Source: Guptibacillus hwajinpoensis (GTDB taxonomy: Bacteria > Bacillota > Bacilli > Bacillales > Guptibacillaceae). Taken from it: a stretch of 64,000 nt of DNA. Under the pieces are notes generated by a model that saw only the letters and a list, made by a program, of their open reading frames with translations, ran no database searches and was not told the DNA's origin. The stretch spans positions 124,001-188,000 of the forward strand of contig NZ_JAIVKU010000002.1 in the NCBI RefSeq assembly GCF_020524165.1, written 5' to 3'. Below, in pieces: positions 16,101 to 25,014 of this stretch. The first letter of the stretch is position 1. Each line of letters starts with the position of its first letter. The position numbers and the translations under genes are program-made.

Positions 16101-17153
16101 ATGAAAAACTGGGCCAAAAAAGTGACGATCGGGTTGTTGAGTGCTAGTTTACTAGCGTTGGGTGCCTGTAGTGGGACGGAAGATTCAGCATCATCAGGAA
16201 ACGCGGCAAGCGATGGGATACAGGAACGTGTAATAAAAGCAGGAATTGGGCTGAATGAAGATCATCCAGAAGGTCAGGGTCTGATAAAGTTCAAAGAACT
16301 AGTTGAGGAAAAATCTGGTGGGAAAATAACGGTTCAGAATTACTTTGCGGCGCAGTTAGGTGATGATATGCAGATGACTGAAGCGTTAAAGGCAGGTACT
16401 CAAGAAGTCACTATCCCTTCTACATCACCTCTAGTTGGGATGGTAAAAGAATTTGGAATTTTCGACTTTCCATTTATTTTTAATTCGGGAGAAGAAGCTG
16501 ATGCTGTGCTTGATGGTCCAGTTGGTGACCAGGTACTTGAAAAGCTAGCTGAACATAACCTGGTCGGATTAGGCTATTGGGAAAACGGATTTCGAAATTT
16601 AACAAACAGTAAACACCCTGTAGAAAAAGTAGAAGATTTTGAGGGGTTGAAAATCAGAACGATGCAAAATGAAGTGCATCTGGATGCATTCAAGGAATTA
16701 GGAGCGAACCCTACTCCGATGGCGTTTTCGGAAGTTTTTACAGCTCTAGAAAGTAAAACGGTTGATGGGCAAGAAAACCCTTTTGCGACGATCGAGTCTA
16801 ACAAGTTCAATGAAGTACAGGAGTATTTATCAGTTACAAATCATGTCTATACGCCATTTGTATTCCTGATGAGTAAGAGTTTCTGGGATAAACTTTCTGA
16901 CAAGGAAAAGGAAATCGTACAAGATGCAGCAATAGAAGCTGGACAGTACCAGCGTAGCTTGAATCGAGAAGAAAACCAGAAATCTCTTGAGCATTTAAAG
17001 GAAGCTGGAATGAAAGTGAATGAAGTTAGTGACGATGAAAAGAAAAAAATTCAGAAGAAAATTCAGCCTGTAATTGATAAGTACGCTGATAAATTCGGAA
17101 AGGATCTTTTTGAAGAAATGAATACGCAGCTTGAGGAAATAAGAAGCGAATAA
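16101..17153 (+). CDS. TRAP transporter substrate-binding protein (DctP family), second
   Basis: A second lipid-anchored TRAP binding protein, 350 residues. The start is the ATG at 16101, seven bases after GGGAGG; an upstream in-frame TTG lies on that ribosome site. The signal is MKNWAKKVTIGLLSASLLALG with lipobox Cys, then a serine-rich linker. The ligand-carboxylate region is GLKIRTMQNEVHLD, followed by MAFSEVFTALESKTVDGQENP. It shares the family pattern with the first binding protein but is clearly diverged, so it probably widens the range of acids delivered to the single permease pair. Confidence 0.9.
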   Translation: MKNWAKKVTIGLLSASLLALGACSGTEDSASSGNAASDGIQERVIKAGIGLNEDHPEGQGLIKFKELVEEKSGGKITVQNYFAAQLGDDMQMTEALKAGTQEVTIPSTSPLVGMVKEFGIFDFPFIFNSGEEADAVLDGPVGDQVLEKLAEHNLVGLGYWENGFRNLTNSKHPVEKVEDFEGLKIRTMQNEVHLDAFKELGANPTPMAFSEVFTALESKTVDGQENPFATIESNKFNEVQEYLSVTNHVYTPFVFLMSKSFWDKLSDKEKEIVQDAAIEAGQYQRSLNREENQKSLEHLKEAGMKVNEVSDDEKKKIQKKIQPVIDKYADKFGKDLFEEMNTQLEEIRSE

Positions 17154-17167
17154 TGGAGGGGATTTAA

Positions 17168-18418
17168 ATGGAAGTTGTCAAACAGTTGCTTCAAGATATT
17201 AAGCTTCCTTCCATGGTAAAAGTGAGGCAGCATTTCGATGCTCCAGAAATCGAGGATGTTCAAAGTGAAGTACACAGAGCCATAGGCATCGCCGATGTGT
17301 TAGCAAAGATTGACAAGGGAGATGAAGTCGCGATTGCTGTAGGCAGTCGAGGTGTTGCTGATATTCCTCTGCTCACAAGAGAAGTAGTAAATGCTGTGAG
17401 AAGCGCAGGTGGACATCCATTTATTGTTCCAGCAATGGGGAGTCATGGAGGAGCAAGGGCGGAGGGGCAGAAGAGTGTACTTGAACACCTTGGGGTGACA
17501 GAGGAATTTAGTGGAGCTGAAATTCGCTCTAGTATGGAAGTGGTAAAGATCGGCGAGCTTTCAAATGGACTTCCCGTATACTTTGACAGGCATGCTTATG
17601 AAGCAGACAAGGTTATCGTGATCAATCGTATTAAACCTCACACTGCTTTTAGAGGCGATATTGAGAGCGGTTTGCTGAAAATGATAACAATTGGACTCGG
17701 TAAGCAAAAGGGAGCTGAAGCGGCTCATTCATATGGATTTAAATATATGGCTGAACACGTTCCGGCGATGGCGAAGATCGCGCTTGAGAAGTGTCCGATC
17801 ATATTCGGACTCGCCTCGATCGAAAATGCGTACGATCGACCGGCGAAGATCATCGCTATTCCATCCGAGCGTTTATTAGATGATGAACCAGAGTTGTTAC
17901 TTGAAGCGAAGCGTTTGATGCCGAGAATTAAGTTCGATCCATTGGATGTGCTCGTCGTCGAAGAATTAGGTAAAGATATTTCTGGAGATGGAATGGATCC
18001 GAATATCAGTGGACGGTTTCCTACCCCATATGCCAGCGGTGGCGTCCTGGCATCTCGTGTCGCTGTCTTAAAATTAACGGAGAAAACGCATGGGAATGCG
18101 AATGGAATTGGGCTTGCGGATGTGATTACGAAGGAAGCGTTCGAACAGATCGAACTTGAAAAAGGGTATGCGAACGCTCTGACGAGTACGGTTGTTGATA
18201 CGGTGAAAATACCGATGATGCTTGAGACCGAAGAGCTTGCGATTAAAGCCGCAATAAAAACGTGTAATGCATTTGATTTAGAGGCGATCAGGATGGTTCG
18301 TATAGAAAATACTTTGGAACTACAAGAAATCTGGATCTCAGAGTCTCTCGTGCCAGAAGCAGAAAAGATGAGAGATATTACGATATTACAAGATAGTATC
18401 TCTCAGGTAAATTCTTAA
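17168..18418 (+). CDS. LarA-like (DUF2088) protein, possible 2-hydroxyacid racemase/epimerase
   Basis: A 416-residue protein with the LarA N-terminal fold pattern: VGSRGVADIPLLTREV (58-73), then MGSHGGARAEGQ with His93, then NRIKPHTAFRGDIESG (His158), Lys171, and His187 in EAAHSYGF. The Lys-to-His spacing of 16 equals that between the cofactor lysine and a histidine in lactate racemase, hinting at nickel-pincer cofactor use. Known LarA-group enzymes racemise lactate and other 2-hydroxyacids. Between a TRAP binding protein and a sugar-acid dehydratase, it may invert C2 of an aldonate before dehydration. That role is inference. No larBCE maturation genes are in the window. Confidence 0.65.
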   Translation: MEVVKQLLQDIKLPSMVKVRQHFDAPEIEDVQSEVHRAIGIADVLAKIDKGDEVAIAVGSRGVADIPLLTREVVNAVRSAGGHPFIVPAMGSHGGARAEGQKSVLEHLGVTEEFSGAEIRSSMEVVKIGELSNGLPVYFDRHAYEADKVIVINRIKPHTAFRGDIESGLLKMITIGLGKQKGAEAAHSYGFKYMAEHVPAMAKIALEKCPIIFGLASIENAYDRPAKIIAIPSERLLDDEPELLLEAKRLMPRIKFDPLDVLVVEELGKDISGDGMDPNISGRFPTPYASGGVLASRVAVLKLTEKTHGNANGIGLADVITKEAFEQIELEKGYANALTSTVVDTVKIPMMLETEELAIKAAIKTCNAFDLEAIRMVRIENTLELQEIWISESLVPEAEKMRDITILQDSISQVNS

Positions 18419-18438
18419 TCAATAATAGGAGTGGTTAG

Positions 18439-20637
18439 ATGGTTGCGAAGTATCCGAACATCACAAACTCGGTGAACCCTTACCGAGATAACGTTCAAGG
18501 TAAAGCAAATGAGCCGATTACCGTCGCTGGTATTCTGGATCGAGCTAAACAGATTGCTGGAGCGTCTTATACTGGATCCCCTGATTGGACATTAGAAAAT
18601 ATCTATAACCGACTTGAAGAAAATGCTCCAAGAATCGCGATAATCGGCGGTTCGCCTGATCATCCGGCACACATCATGGATTATCAGACTTCCTCATTCG
18701 CTGCTCTAAGAATCTGGGAGAATGGCGGGGTTCCCTTTTATTTCTCTACACCAGTGATGTGTGACGGCACCGCCCAGAGTAACCAGGGGATGAGCTATTC
18801 GCTTCAAAGTCGAAACGCTGTTGCTCAGATGGTTGTCAACCAGCTTGAAGCTCATAGCTATCATGGAGCTTTCGTGATTCAAGGGTGTGATAAACAGCCA
18901 CTCGGCGTCGTTAGCGCCCTCGCTCATGTGGACAGAGTCAGACAGATCAGAGGAGAAGCACCATTCTTTGCAACATTTGCCCCGGCCCATGTTCTTCAGG
19001 GGGGAACGATCCCTACCGATCTTTATGAAGAGCTTGAAGAAATCGCTGAGAAGTCACAGCGGGGCGGTGACCCTGACATCGCTAACGATATTAAAGATGC
19101 CATGGCTTATATTCTTCAGTGTACGAGTAATACTGCTTTTCAAGGTGTGCTTGGGAGAGCGGTTGAGAGAAATATCATTTCGAAAGAGCAACATAAGGAA
19201 TTTGAGCGTAGGCTTGCGGTAGCAACATGTGACGGCCAGGGTGGCGTTTGTGCATTCAATGGGACAGGCAATAGTTCTAGGCATCTCGTTGCGGGAATGG
19301 GACTAGTTCATCCTGCATTGGAACTTTTGACTGCACCTCCAACGGCTGATCAAGTAAACGAATCACTCGATAGTTTAAGTGTCATGATTAACAAAAAGGA
19401 ATTTGGGGCGGCAAATATCTTGGCGGCAAATATTAAAAACGCCATTCGAATTCATAGTGCCTCTGGAGGATCTACTAATCTCATGATGCATATCGTGGCA
19501 GGCATGCTTTATGGAGGATATAAATTCAGCCTTGCAGAACTGGATCAGATCCATCATGAACATCCGATTCCGGATCTATTCAATTATAGTCTGACAGAAG
19601 ATAGGGATATTTTTTCACTCGCCATGCAATGTTGTGCCGGTGATAGCCGAGGGATGGAAACCTTATTCTATGAACTGTTAGAAAACGGTGTGCCGATGGA
19701 CGTAGATGCACCTACTGTTGCAGGAACGACTTGGAGGACACGATTATCAAATAAAGATGGACTTCCTGCTGAGAATGCTGGGGATAACTCAGTCATCCTA
19801 TCAAAACCGCGCAGACGCTTTAGTGGTGTCGATGTATTGACTGGAAATTTCTTTGAAACTGCAGTAGTGAAAATAAGTGGCATGGCGACGCCTCAACTAA
19901 ATAGTTTTGATAAAAAATCAGCATTTGTTCTTTACTATGAAAATGAAGAAGATGCCAATAAGAACTTGTTAGATTCTAGTTTGATCACGAACTTAAAAGA
20001 ATCGAAAACGTTTGAACATGAAAGTATGCTGGGAATGGTCAGATTCAATGCACCCGAATTTTATGAGGACTGGAAAAATGAACCTTATGACAACCTTTTT
20101 GACCTTATGGTAGAAAAAGAGGTTTTGAAACTTTCGGTCATCCTTTCCGGGCAGGGTCCAGTCGCATATGGTATGCCGGAGATGTTTACGCCGATGCAAC
20201 ATATTAACACCAATCGAAAATTGAAGAGGCTGGCAACTGTCATAAGTGATGGGCGCTATTCTGGGGCAACATATGGCGCCGCGATCGGCCACATGACACC
20301 TGAAGCGATTGATAATGGTGGAATCCTTTACTTAAAAACTGGTGATTTACTTTACCTTTCATTAAGAGATGGTGAGATTCAACTTTTCGACAAAGAGGCA
20401 TTCCAAAATGGCGAGACGAAATATGAATTCGAAGCGATTAAACAAGAGCGGGAAGGGCTAGCAGCAGAAAGAATTTTAACTTTAAGAAAACGTCAAAAAT
20501 CGGTCGCGTCAAGCAACAGAATTTATGGGCATACAGATGCGAGTAACGGTGTAGTTCCAATCCCAATTTATGAAGAAGCAGAGCTGAATTATAAGGACGC
20601 CATCATGTTGTCAGATGAAGTAAAAGAAAGGAGGTAG
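18439..20637 (+). CDS. IlvD/Edd-family sugar-acid dehydratase
   Basis: Fe-S dehydratase of 732 residues that probably converts an aldonate to a 2-keto-3-deoxy acid. Probable cluster cysteines are Cys108 (VMCDGTAQSNQGM), Cys150 (GCDKQPLG, also carrying the metal-site Asp-Lys) and Cys271 (GGVCAFNGTGNSS). C-terminal signatures SGGSTNLMMH and SDGRYSGATYGAAIGH are intact. It is longer than DHAD (about 560) and phosphogluconate dehydratase (about 600) and nearer the YjhG-type xylonate dehydratases, with a divergent N-terminal extension. GGAG precedes the ATG. Its stop overlaps the ribosome site of the next gene. With the FAH-type dehydratase and the ALDH downstream it suggests a Weimberg-like route. 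Confidence 0.88.
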   Translation: MVAKYPNITNSVNPYRDNVQGKANEPITVAGILDRAKQIAGASYTGSPDWTLENIYNRLEENAPRIAIIGGSPDHPAHIMDYQTSSFAALRIWENGGVPFYFSTPVMCDGTAQSNQGMSYSLQSRNAVAQMVVNQLEAHSYHGAFVIQGCDKQPLGVVSALAHVDRVRQIRGEAPFFATFAPAHVLQGGTIPTDLYEELEEIAEKSQRGGDPDIANDIKDAMAYILQCTSNTAFQGVLGRAVERNIISKEQHKEFERRLAVATCDGQGGVCAFNGTGNSSRHLVAGMGLVHPALELLTAPPTADQVNESLDSLSVMINKKEFGAANILAANIKNAIRIHSASGGSTNLMMHIVAGMLYGGYKFSLAELDQIHHEHPIPDLFNYSLTEDRDIFSLAMQCCAGDSRGMETLFYELLENGVPMDVDAPTVAGTTWRTRLSNKDGLPAENAGDNSVILSKPRRRFSGVDVLTGNFFETAVVKISGMATPQLNSFDKKSAFVLYYENEEDANKNLLDSSLITNLKESKTFEHESMLGMVRFNAPEFYEDWKNEPYDNLFDLMVEKEVLKLSVILSGQGPVAYGMPEMFTPMQHINTNRKLKRLATVISDGRYSGATYGAAIGHMTPEAIDNGGILYLKTGDLLYLSLRDGEIQLFDKEAFQNGETKYEFEAIKQEREGLAAERILTLRKRQKSVASSNRIYGHTDASNGVVPIPIYEEAELNYKDAIMLSDEVKERR

Positions 20638-20641
20638 TCAA

Positions 20642-21592
20642 ATGGAAGATACACGAAGAATCATTCAGGATCTTGGCTTTCCCAAAAGTGAAAATTACGA
20701 ATTACCCAGTTCTTCAAAGACTTTTCCTGATGGCGCACAGTATCGAGTAGAGATCCCTAGTGTCGAAGGACCGGCTTCATTTCAAGAGGTGCTTCAGGCA
20801 TGTGAGGAATATAATGTTTCGATCCATCGTGTTTCACAGGGAAGTGGTATTATGCTTCTGACTGATGATGAGCTAGAAAAGATGGCCGATATTGGGAAGC
20901 GGGAGTCACTCGAGGTAAGCTTATTCGTTGGCCCCCGAGGTACATGGGATGTTACCGCGATGCCATGGTCCAGTGGCGGCAAATCCGCTGGGTTAAGAGT
21001 GCAGGGCATGGATCAGCTTGTGTATGCGATTGAAGACATTAAGCGTGCGTGTCGCTTTGGAATAAGAAGTATCCTTGTTGCGGATGAGGGTTTGCTATGG
21101 TTGGTAAATGAATTCAAAAAGAAAGGGGAGCTACCTGAAGATTTAGTTGTGAAAATATCTGTACAAATGGGGCATTCCAACCCTATTTCAATCCGATTGA
21201 TGGAAAGTATAGGTGCCGGCACTTATAATGTTCCGACTGACCTCACACTCCAGAGGCTTTCCGCTATTCGGCAGTCGGTTGATCTACCAATCGATATCTA
21301 TGTGGAAGTACCTGATGACATTGGAGGGTTTGTTCGCCACTATGAGATTCCAGAAATCATAAGAGTGGCTGCACCGGTATATATCAAATTTGGGTTAAGA
21401 AATTCGCCAAATATCTATCCTTCCGGCACACATCTTGAGGACACATCAATCGCGTTATGCAGAGAGAGAGTTCGCAGGGCGAAGATTGGATTGGACATGA
21501 TTCGTCGTTATGCACCCGAGTTAAAGACCTCAGAACGTGGAGCTGAAGGATTAGCAGTTCCAGAAAAAGTGACTGAAACGCTTTATAAATAA
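20642..21592 (+). CDS. Conserved protein of unknown function, possibly a TIM-barrel (U32-like)
   Basis: I do not firmly recognise this 316-residue soluble protein. It has alternating strand-helix segments in keeping with a barrel: SIHRVSQGSGIMLL, LEVSLFVGPRG, GIRSILVADEG, VVKISVQMGH, DLPIDIYVEVPDDIGG and VYIKFGLRNSPN. The pattern recalls U32-peptidase-like proteins sometimes seen in sugar-acid clusters, but I cannot confirm it and no protease motif stands out. It is tightly coupled to the dehydratase gene (4-nt gap, AGGAGG inside the upstream coding end) and is the last gene of the first operon. It is probably an enzyme or accessory factor of the same pathway. Confidence 0.6.
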   Translation: MEDTRRIIQDLGFPKSENYELPSSSKTFPDGAQYRVEIPSVEGPASFQEVLQACEEYNVSIHRVSQGSGIMLLTDDELEKMADIGKRESLEVSLFVGPRGTWDVTAMPWSSGGKSAGLRVQGMDQLVYAIEDIKRACRFGIRSILVADEGLLWLVNEFKKKGELPEDLVVKISVQMGHSNPISIRLMESIGAGTYNVPTDLTLQRLSAIRQSVDLPIDIYVEVPDDIGGFVRHYEIPEIIRVAAPVYIKFGLRNSPNIYPSGTHLEDTSIALCRERVRRAKIGLDMIRRYAPELKTSERGAEGLAVPEKVTETLYK

Positions 21593-21700
21593 TGCGGAGA
21601 GAGCGCGATGCTATTTTTCCCACCTTGTATGCTCTATAATAATACTAGAAAGCGTTTAATTATTTGAACCAGTACTCTTTAATGAAAAGGAATGAATGAC

Positions 21701-22486
21701 ATGCCGATCATCCAATCTGTAGAACGCGCATTGCGTATCATGAATTTATTTGATGAGCATACAAAGGAATTAAAAATCACTGAAATCAGTAGCTTACTTG
21801 GGTTAAATAAAAGCACCGTTCACTCTTTATTAAAGACGCTCATTAGCTACAATTATATCGAGCAAGATATGGAAACTGGAAAGTATAAACTTGGTATGAA
21901 GTTATTTGAACGAGGAAATGTTGTAGCTCATGGTCTTGATCTTAGAGGAGTCGCAAAAAAATATCTCAATGAATTATCAACGAAAACAGGTCACACGCTT
22001 CATCTGGTTGTACTAAGCGGCAAAGAAGGAGTTTATATTGATAAGGTTTCAGGAACGTCCGCTACGATTGTCTATTCTCGCATTGGAAAAAGGATACCTC
22101 TTCATTCAAGCGGTGTAGGTAAAGTCTTGCTCGCTTATAAAGAGGAAAGAGAAATAGCTGATATCCTTAAGGATTATCACTACGTTAAACAAACGGAGAA
22201 TACGATTACGAACGAACATGATTTTAAGAAGGAATTACAAAAAGTAAAGGAACAAGGCTTTGCGATGGACGATGAAGAGAATGAACCTGGAGTTTGCTGT
22301 GTCGCCGTTCCTGTTCGAAATCATTCAGGCGAAGTTATCGCAGCTGTCAGTTTGTCGATGCCAGAACCAAGAGCAAAAACGGAAGAATTAGACCAAGTGA
22401 TCGAGTATATGAAAGATTTGAGTTCCAACGTTTCAACGGAGCTGGGGTATGACTCGTTAAAATTTGGAAAAGCCTCACATCTGTGA
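21701..22486 (+). CDS. IclR-family transcriptional regulator
   Basis: One-component repressor/activator of about 261 residues. The N-terminal winged helix-turn-helix contains ITEISSLLGLNKSTVHSLLKTL, and the C-terminal ligand domain includes SRIGKRIPLHSSGVGKVLLAY and AVPVRNHSGEVIAAVSLS. I prefer the ATG at 21701, ten bases after AAAAGG; an ATG at 21692 abuts it. It sits alone between the two catabolic operons and ends at a short terminator. Three identical palindromes upstream of those operons are its likely targets. The effector is probably a sugar acid or 2-keto-3-deoxy intermediate, as in KdgR-type members. Confidence 0.93.
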   Translation: MPIIQSVERALRIMNLFDEHTKELKITEISSLLGLNKSTVHSLLKTLISYNYIEQDMETGKYKLGMKLFERGNVVAHGLDLRGVAKKYLNELSTKTGHTLHLVVLSGKEGVYIDKVSGTSATIVYSRIGKRIPLHSSGVGKVLLAYKEEREIADILKDYHYVKQTENTITNEHDFKKELQKVKEQGFAMDDEENEPGVCCVAVPVRNHSGEVIAAVSLSMPEPRAKTEELDQVIEYMKDLSSNVSTELGYDSLKFGKASHL

Positions 22487-22497
22487 GTGTTTTTTTA
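22474..22497 (+). terminator. Short intrinsic terminator overlapping the iclR-type gene's stop codon
   Basis: CTCAC and GTGAG pair around ATCT, with TGTTTTTTT after. The stem is only 5 bp and includes the TGA of the regulator gene, but the T tract is strong. Confidence 0.5.
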
Positions 22498-22515
22498 CCT
22501 AGTTATCAGAACGAT

Positions 22516-22532
22516 GTTTTATAATATAAAAC
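22516..22532. promoter_or_regulatory. Palindromic operator GTTTTATAATATAAAAC, copy 3 (probable IclR site)
   Basis: Identical to the two copies before the TRAP operon. It lies 30 nt after the regulator's stop and 16 nt before the FAH-family gene start, so it probably controls the second operon. Confidence 0.75.
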
Positions 22533-22548
22533 GATTGGAGATCTAGAT

Positions 22549-23451
22549 ATGAAAATTATTCGTTATCAAAAAGAAGATAATCTTGCAATTTTAGCAGCGG
22601 TCGACCATAAGGAACTGATTTACGATTTACCTTTTGACCATTTCGAGGAGGTTTTAAATGAAGCAAAGCGAAGAGGTTGTAAGGTTGTCAAAGTTATAGA
22701 AAGTGAAATTGCAACCATCAGTCCATTAGATGTAAAGCTAGAATCACTTCATTTGCTTGATCCAATTAAAGCGAAGGAAGTATGGGCGTCAGGTGTCACT
22801 TACGAGCGAAGTAAAGAGGCAAGGAATTATGAGGCAACAGGGGGAAAGCTGGATGCTACAACGTTTTATGACAAAGTTTATGATGCCAAAAGGCCTGAAA
22901 TCTTCTTTAAATCCACAGATGCAAGGACAATCGGTCCAGGGGAACCAGTGTTTTTACGAAGTGATTCTAACTGGCAAATCCCTGAACCTGAACTTGGACT
23001 CGTATTAGATTCAGATGGAGAGATCATCGGATATACGATCGGGAACGACATGAGCTGTAGAGACATTGAAGGTGAGAATCCGCTTTATTTGCCTCAAGCA
23101 AAAATATGGAAGAATTCTTGCTCGATCGGGCCGGCGATTCGGCTAGCAGAGACTGTAGAAGATCCTTATCGTTTTGAAATTACTTGTAGCATTTATCGGA
23201 ATGGAGAAAAGGTTTTTGAAGGTTCTGCACCAGTAAGTCAATTGAAACGAAAATTGGATGAACTGACAGAATATCTGGTTCGAGACAACATCGTCTTTCC
23301 AGGGACTGTTCTCCTGACTGGCACCTGTATCGTTCCTCCGAATGATTTTACTTTACAAGAAGAAGATCAAATTGAAATTGAGATTCCTGGGATTGGCGTT
23401 TTGAAGAATGGTGTTAAAAATCAGGTGGATCAGAATACTGTCGTTCAGTAA
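22549..23451 (+). CDS. FAH-family 2-keto-3-deoxy sugar-acid dehydratase (probable)
   Basis: A 300-residue member of the fumarylacetoacetate-hydrolase fold in the subgroup containing 2-keto-3-deoxy-arabinonate/xylonate dehydratases. Marks are WASGVTYERSKEAR, PEIFFKSTDARTIGPGEPV, the metal-site glutamates in IPEPELGLVLD, and GNDMSCRDIEGENPLYLPQAKIW. That enzyme class makes 2-oxoglutarate semialdehyde, which the ALDH two genes downstream could oxidise. GGAG precedes the ATG. It is first in the second operon, directly behind an IclR operator. Chain length of the substrate (pentonate or other) is not determined. Confidence 0.8.
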   Translation: MKIIRYQKEDNLAILAAVDHKELIYDLPFDHFEEVLNEAKRRGCKVVKVIESEIATISPLDVKLESLHLLDPIKAKEVWASGVTYERSKEARNYEATGGKLDATTFYDKVYDAKRPEIFFKSTDARTIGPGEPVFLRSDSNWQIPEPELGLVLDSDGEIIGYTIGNDMSCRDIEGENPLYLPQAKIWKNSCSIGPAIRLAETVEDPYRFEITCSIYRNGEKVFEGSAPVSQLKRKLDELTEYLVRDNIVFPGTVLLTGTCIVPPNDFTLQEEDQIEIEIPGIGVLKNGVKNQVDQNTVVQ

Positions 23452-23481
23452 AACATGGAATTCAATGATGGAGGTCATGAT

Positions 23482-23808
23482 ATGGAAAATGTCCATCGTA
23501 CGTTGATGATGAAGCCTTCTGATAAGGTGGCGGTGGCTTTATCGAAAATCGAGAAGAATACAATCGTACAGGTTATCTCACAGACAACAAAATATGTGAT
23601 CGAACTTCAGGATGACATTCAATTCGGACATAAGTTCGCTGTCGTTCCTATTAAAAAGGGTGAAGATATTTTGAAGTATGGCGAAGTGATCGGTGTGGCA
23701 TCTGAAGATATTGCAGAGGGAGAGCATGTTCATATTCATAATTTAGAAGGAAAACGTGGACGGGGGGATAAAAATGACAGAGCTAAACAAACAACTACTG
23801 GGATATAG
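23482..23808 (+). CDS. UxaA-family dehydratase small subunit (SAF domain)
   Basis: A 108-residue SAF-domain protein equivalent to the N-terminal part of altronate/galactarate dehydratases. The sequence KPSDKVAVALSKIEKN, then FGHKFAVVPIKKGEDILKYGEVIG and EDIAEGEHVHIHNLEG is the family's substrate-binding module. GGAGG at 23470-23474 selects the ATG at 23482 over an in-frame ATG at 23455 that precedes the site. It overlaps the catalytic-subunit gene by 35 nt in another frame, implying coupled translation. In UxaA the two parts are fused; the split form is also seen in sulfolactate sulfo-lyase (SuyA/SuyB) and some sugar-acid dehydratases. Confidence 0.85.
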   Translation: MENVHRTLMMKPSDKVAVALSKIEKNTIVQVISQTTKYVIELQDDIQFGHKFAVVPIKKGEDILKYGEVIGVASEDIAEGEHVHIHNLEGKRGRGDKNDRAKQTTTGI

Positions 23809-24946
23809 ACGCCCGGACGGAACAGTGGGTATTCGTAATCATGTTCTCATTCTACCTACTATTACGTGTGCAACACAAACGGCTCAGCGGATCACTGAAT
23901 TAGTAGACGGTACCGTTACATTCATTCATCAACACGGTTGTGCCCAGGTTGGAGAAGATTATGAACAAACATTTCGTACTTATGTAGGGATGGGTGCAAA
24001 CCCAAACGTGTATGGTGTAGTCGTATTAGGATTGGGGTGTGAAACGCATCAGGCTAAAAGTGTAGCTGGGGAACTGAAAAAAACCGGAAAGCCTGTTGAG
24101 GTTGTATCAATTCAGGATCATGGAGGTACGCTTACTACGATTGCAGAAGGAGCCAAAATAGCCGCGAAAATGGTGCAGGATGCATCGATGGAAATGAGAG
24201 TCCCATTTGATTTTAGTGAATTGATCGTCGGTACAGAATGTGGCGGTTCAGATGCGTGTTCAGGTCTTTCTGCTAATCCGGCCGTTGGGGCTGTAAGTGA
24301 CAAGATTGTGGAACGTGGTGGAACGGCGATTCTAGCAGAAACAACTGAGCTGATCGGAGCAGAGCATTTACTTGCAGATCGAGCCGTCGATGACCACGTC
24401 TCAAAGAGAGTTTACGAAGTTATCAATGCAATGGAAAATCGAGCGATCAAGATGGGCGTCGATATCCGAACAGGTAATCCGAGTCCAGGTAATATTGAAG
24501 GCGGTTTAAGCTCATTAGAAGAAAAATCTCTCGGAGCTTCTACAAAGGCAGGAAGTAGTCCTCTACAGGAACTTGTGAGTTACGCAGAGAGACCAACGAA
24601 AAAGGGTCTGGTTTGGATGGATACTCCAGGTCATGATATTGAACAGCTGACGGGAATGGCTGCAGGTGGTGCTCAAGTCGTGTTGTTTACAAGTGGTCGG
24701 GGAACACCCACAGGCTCTCCAATCGTACCAACTATAAAAATATCAACGAATAGCATGATGTTTGAAAGTATGCAAGAAAATATGGATATCAATGCCGGTA
24801 CGATCATTGAAGGTCAGGAAACAGTCGATGCGGTGGGTGAACGGATTTTGAATGAGGTTGCACTCACATGTAGAGGAAAGAAAACGAAAGCGGAAATTTT
24901 AAAACAGCATGACTTTGGGATCTGGCGCATCGGCCCTACTTTTTAG
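23774..24946 (+). CDS. UxaA-family dehydratase large subunit (altronate/galactarate type)
   Basis: Catalytic portion of a sugar-acid dehydratase, about 390 residues. It shows GYRRPDGTVGIRNHVLILPT, HQHGCAQVGED with a likely metal cysteine, GLGCETHQAKSVAGEL, GTECGGSDACSGLSANPAVG, and GRGTPTGSPIVPTIKISTN, all typical of the altronate dehydratase C-terminal domain. The start is the ATG at 23774 behind a G-run ribosome site; a GTG at 23756 is possible. Reaction expected: loss of water from an aldonic or aldaric acid to give a 2-keto-3-deoxy acid. With the IlvD/Edd protein, the island thus encodes two unrelated sugar-acid dehydratases. Confidence 0.88.
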   Translation: MTELNKQLLGYRRPDGTVGIRNHVLILPTITCATQTAQRITELVDGTVTFIHQHGCAQVGEDYEQTFRTYVGMGANPNVYGVVVLGLGCETHQAKSVAGELKKTGKPVEVVSIQDHGGTLTTIAEGAKIAAKMVQDASMEMRVPFDFSELIVGTECGGSDACSGLSANPAVGAVSDKIVERGGTAILAETTELIGAEHLLADRAVDDHVSKRVYEVINAMENRAIKMGVDIRTGNPSPGNIEGGLSSLEEKSLGASTKAGSSPLQELVSYAERPTKKGLVWMDTPGHDIEQLTGMAAGGAQVVLFTSGRGTPTGSPIVPTIKISTNSMMFESMQENMDINAGTIIEGQETVDAVGERILNEVALTCRGKKTKAEILKQHDFGIWRIGPTF

Positions 24947-25014
24947 TCATTACTATTAATCACTTAAAATGAATGCGATTACAGAAGAATTCAATATGAA
25001 AGGATGAGAGAATT

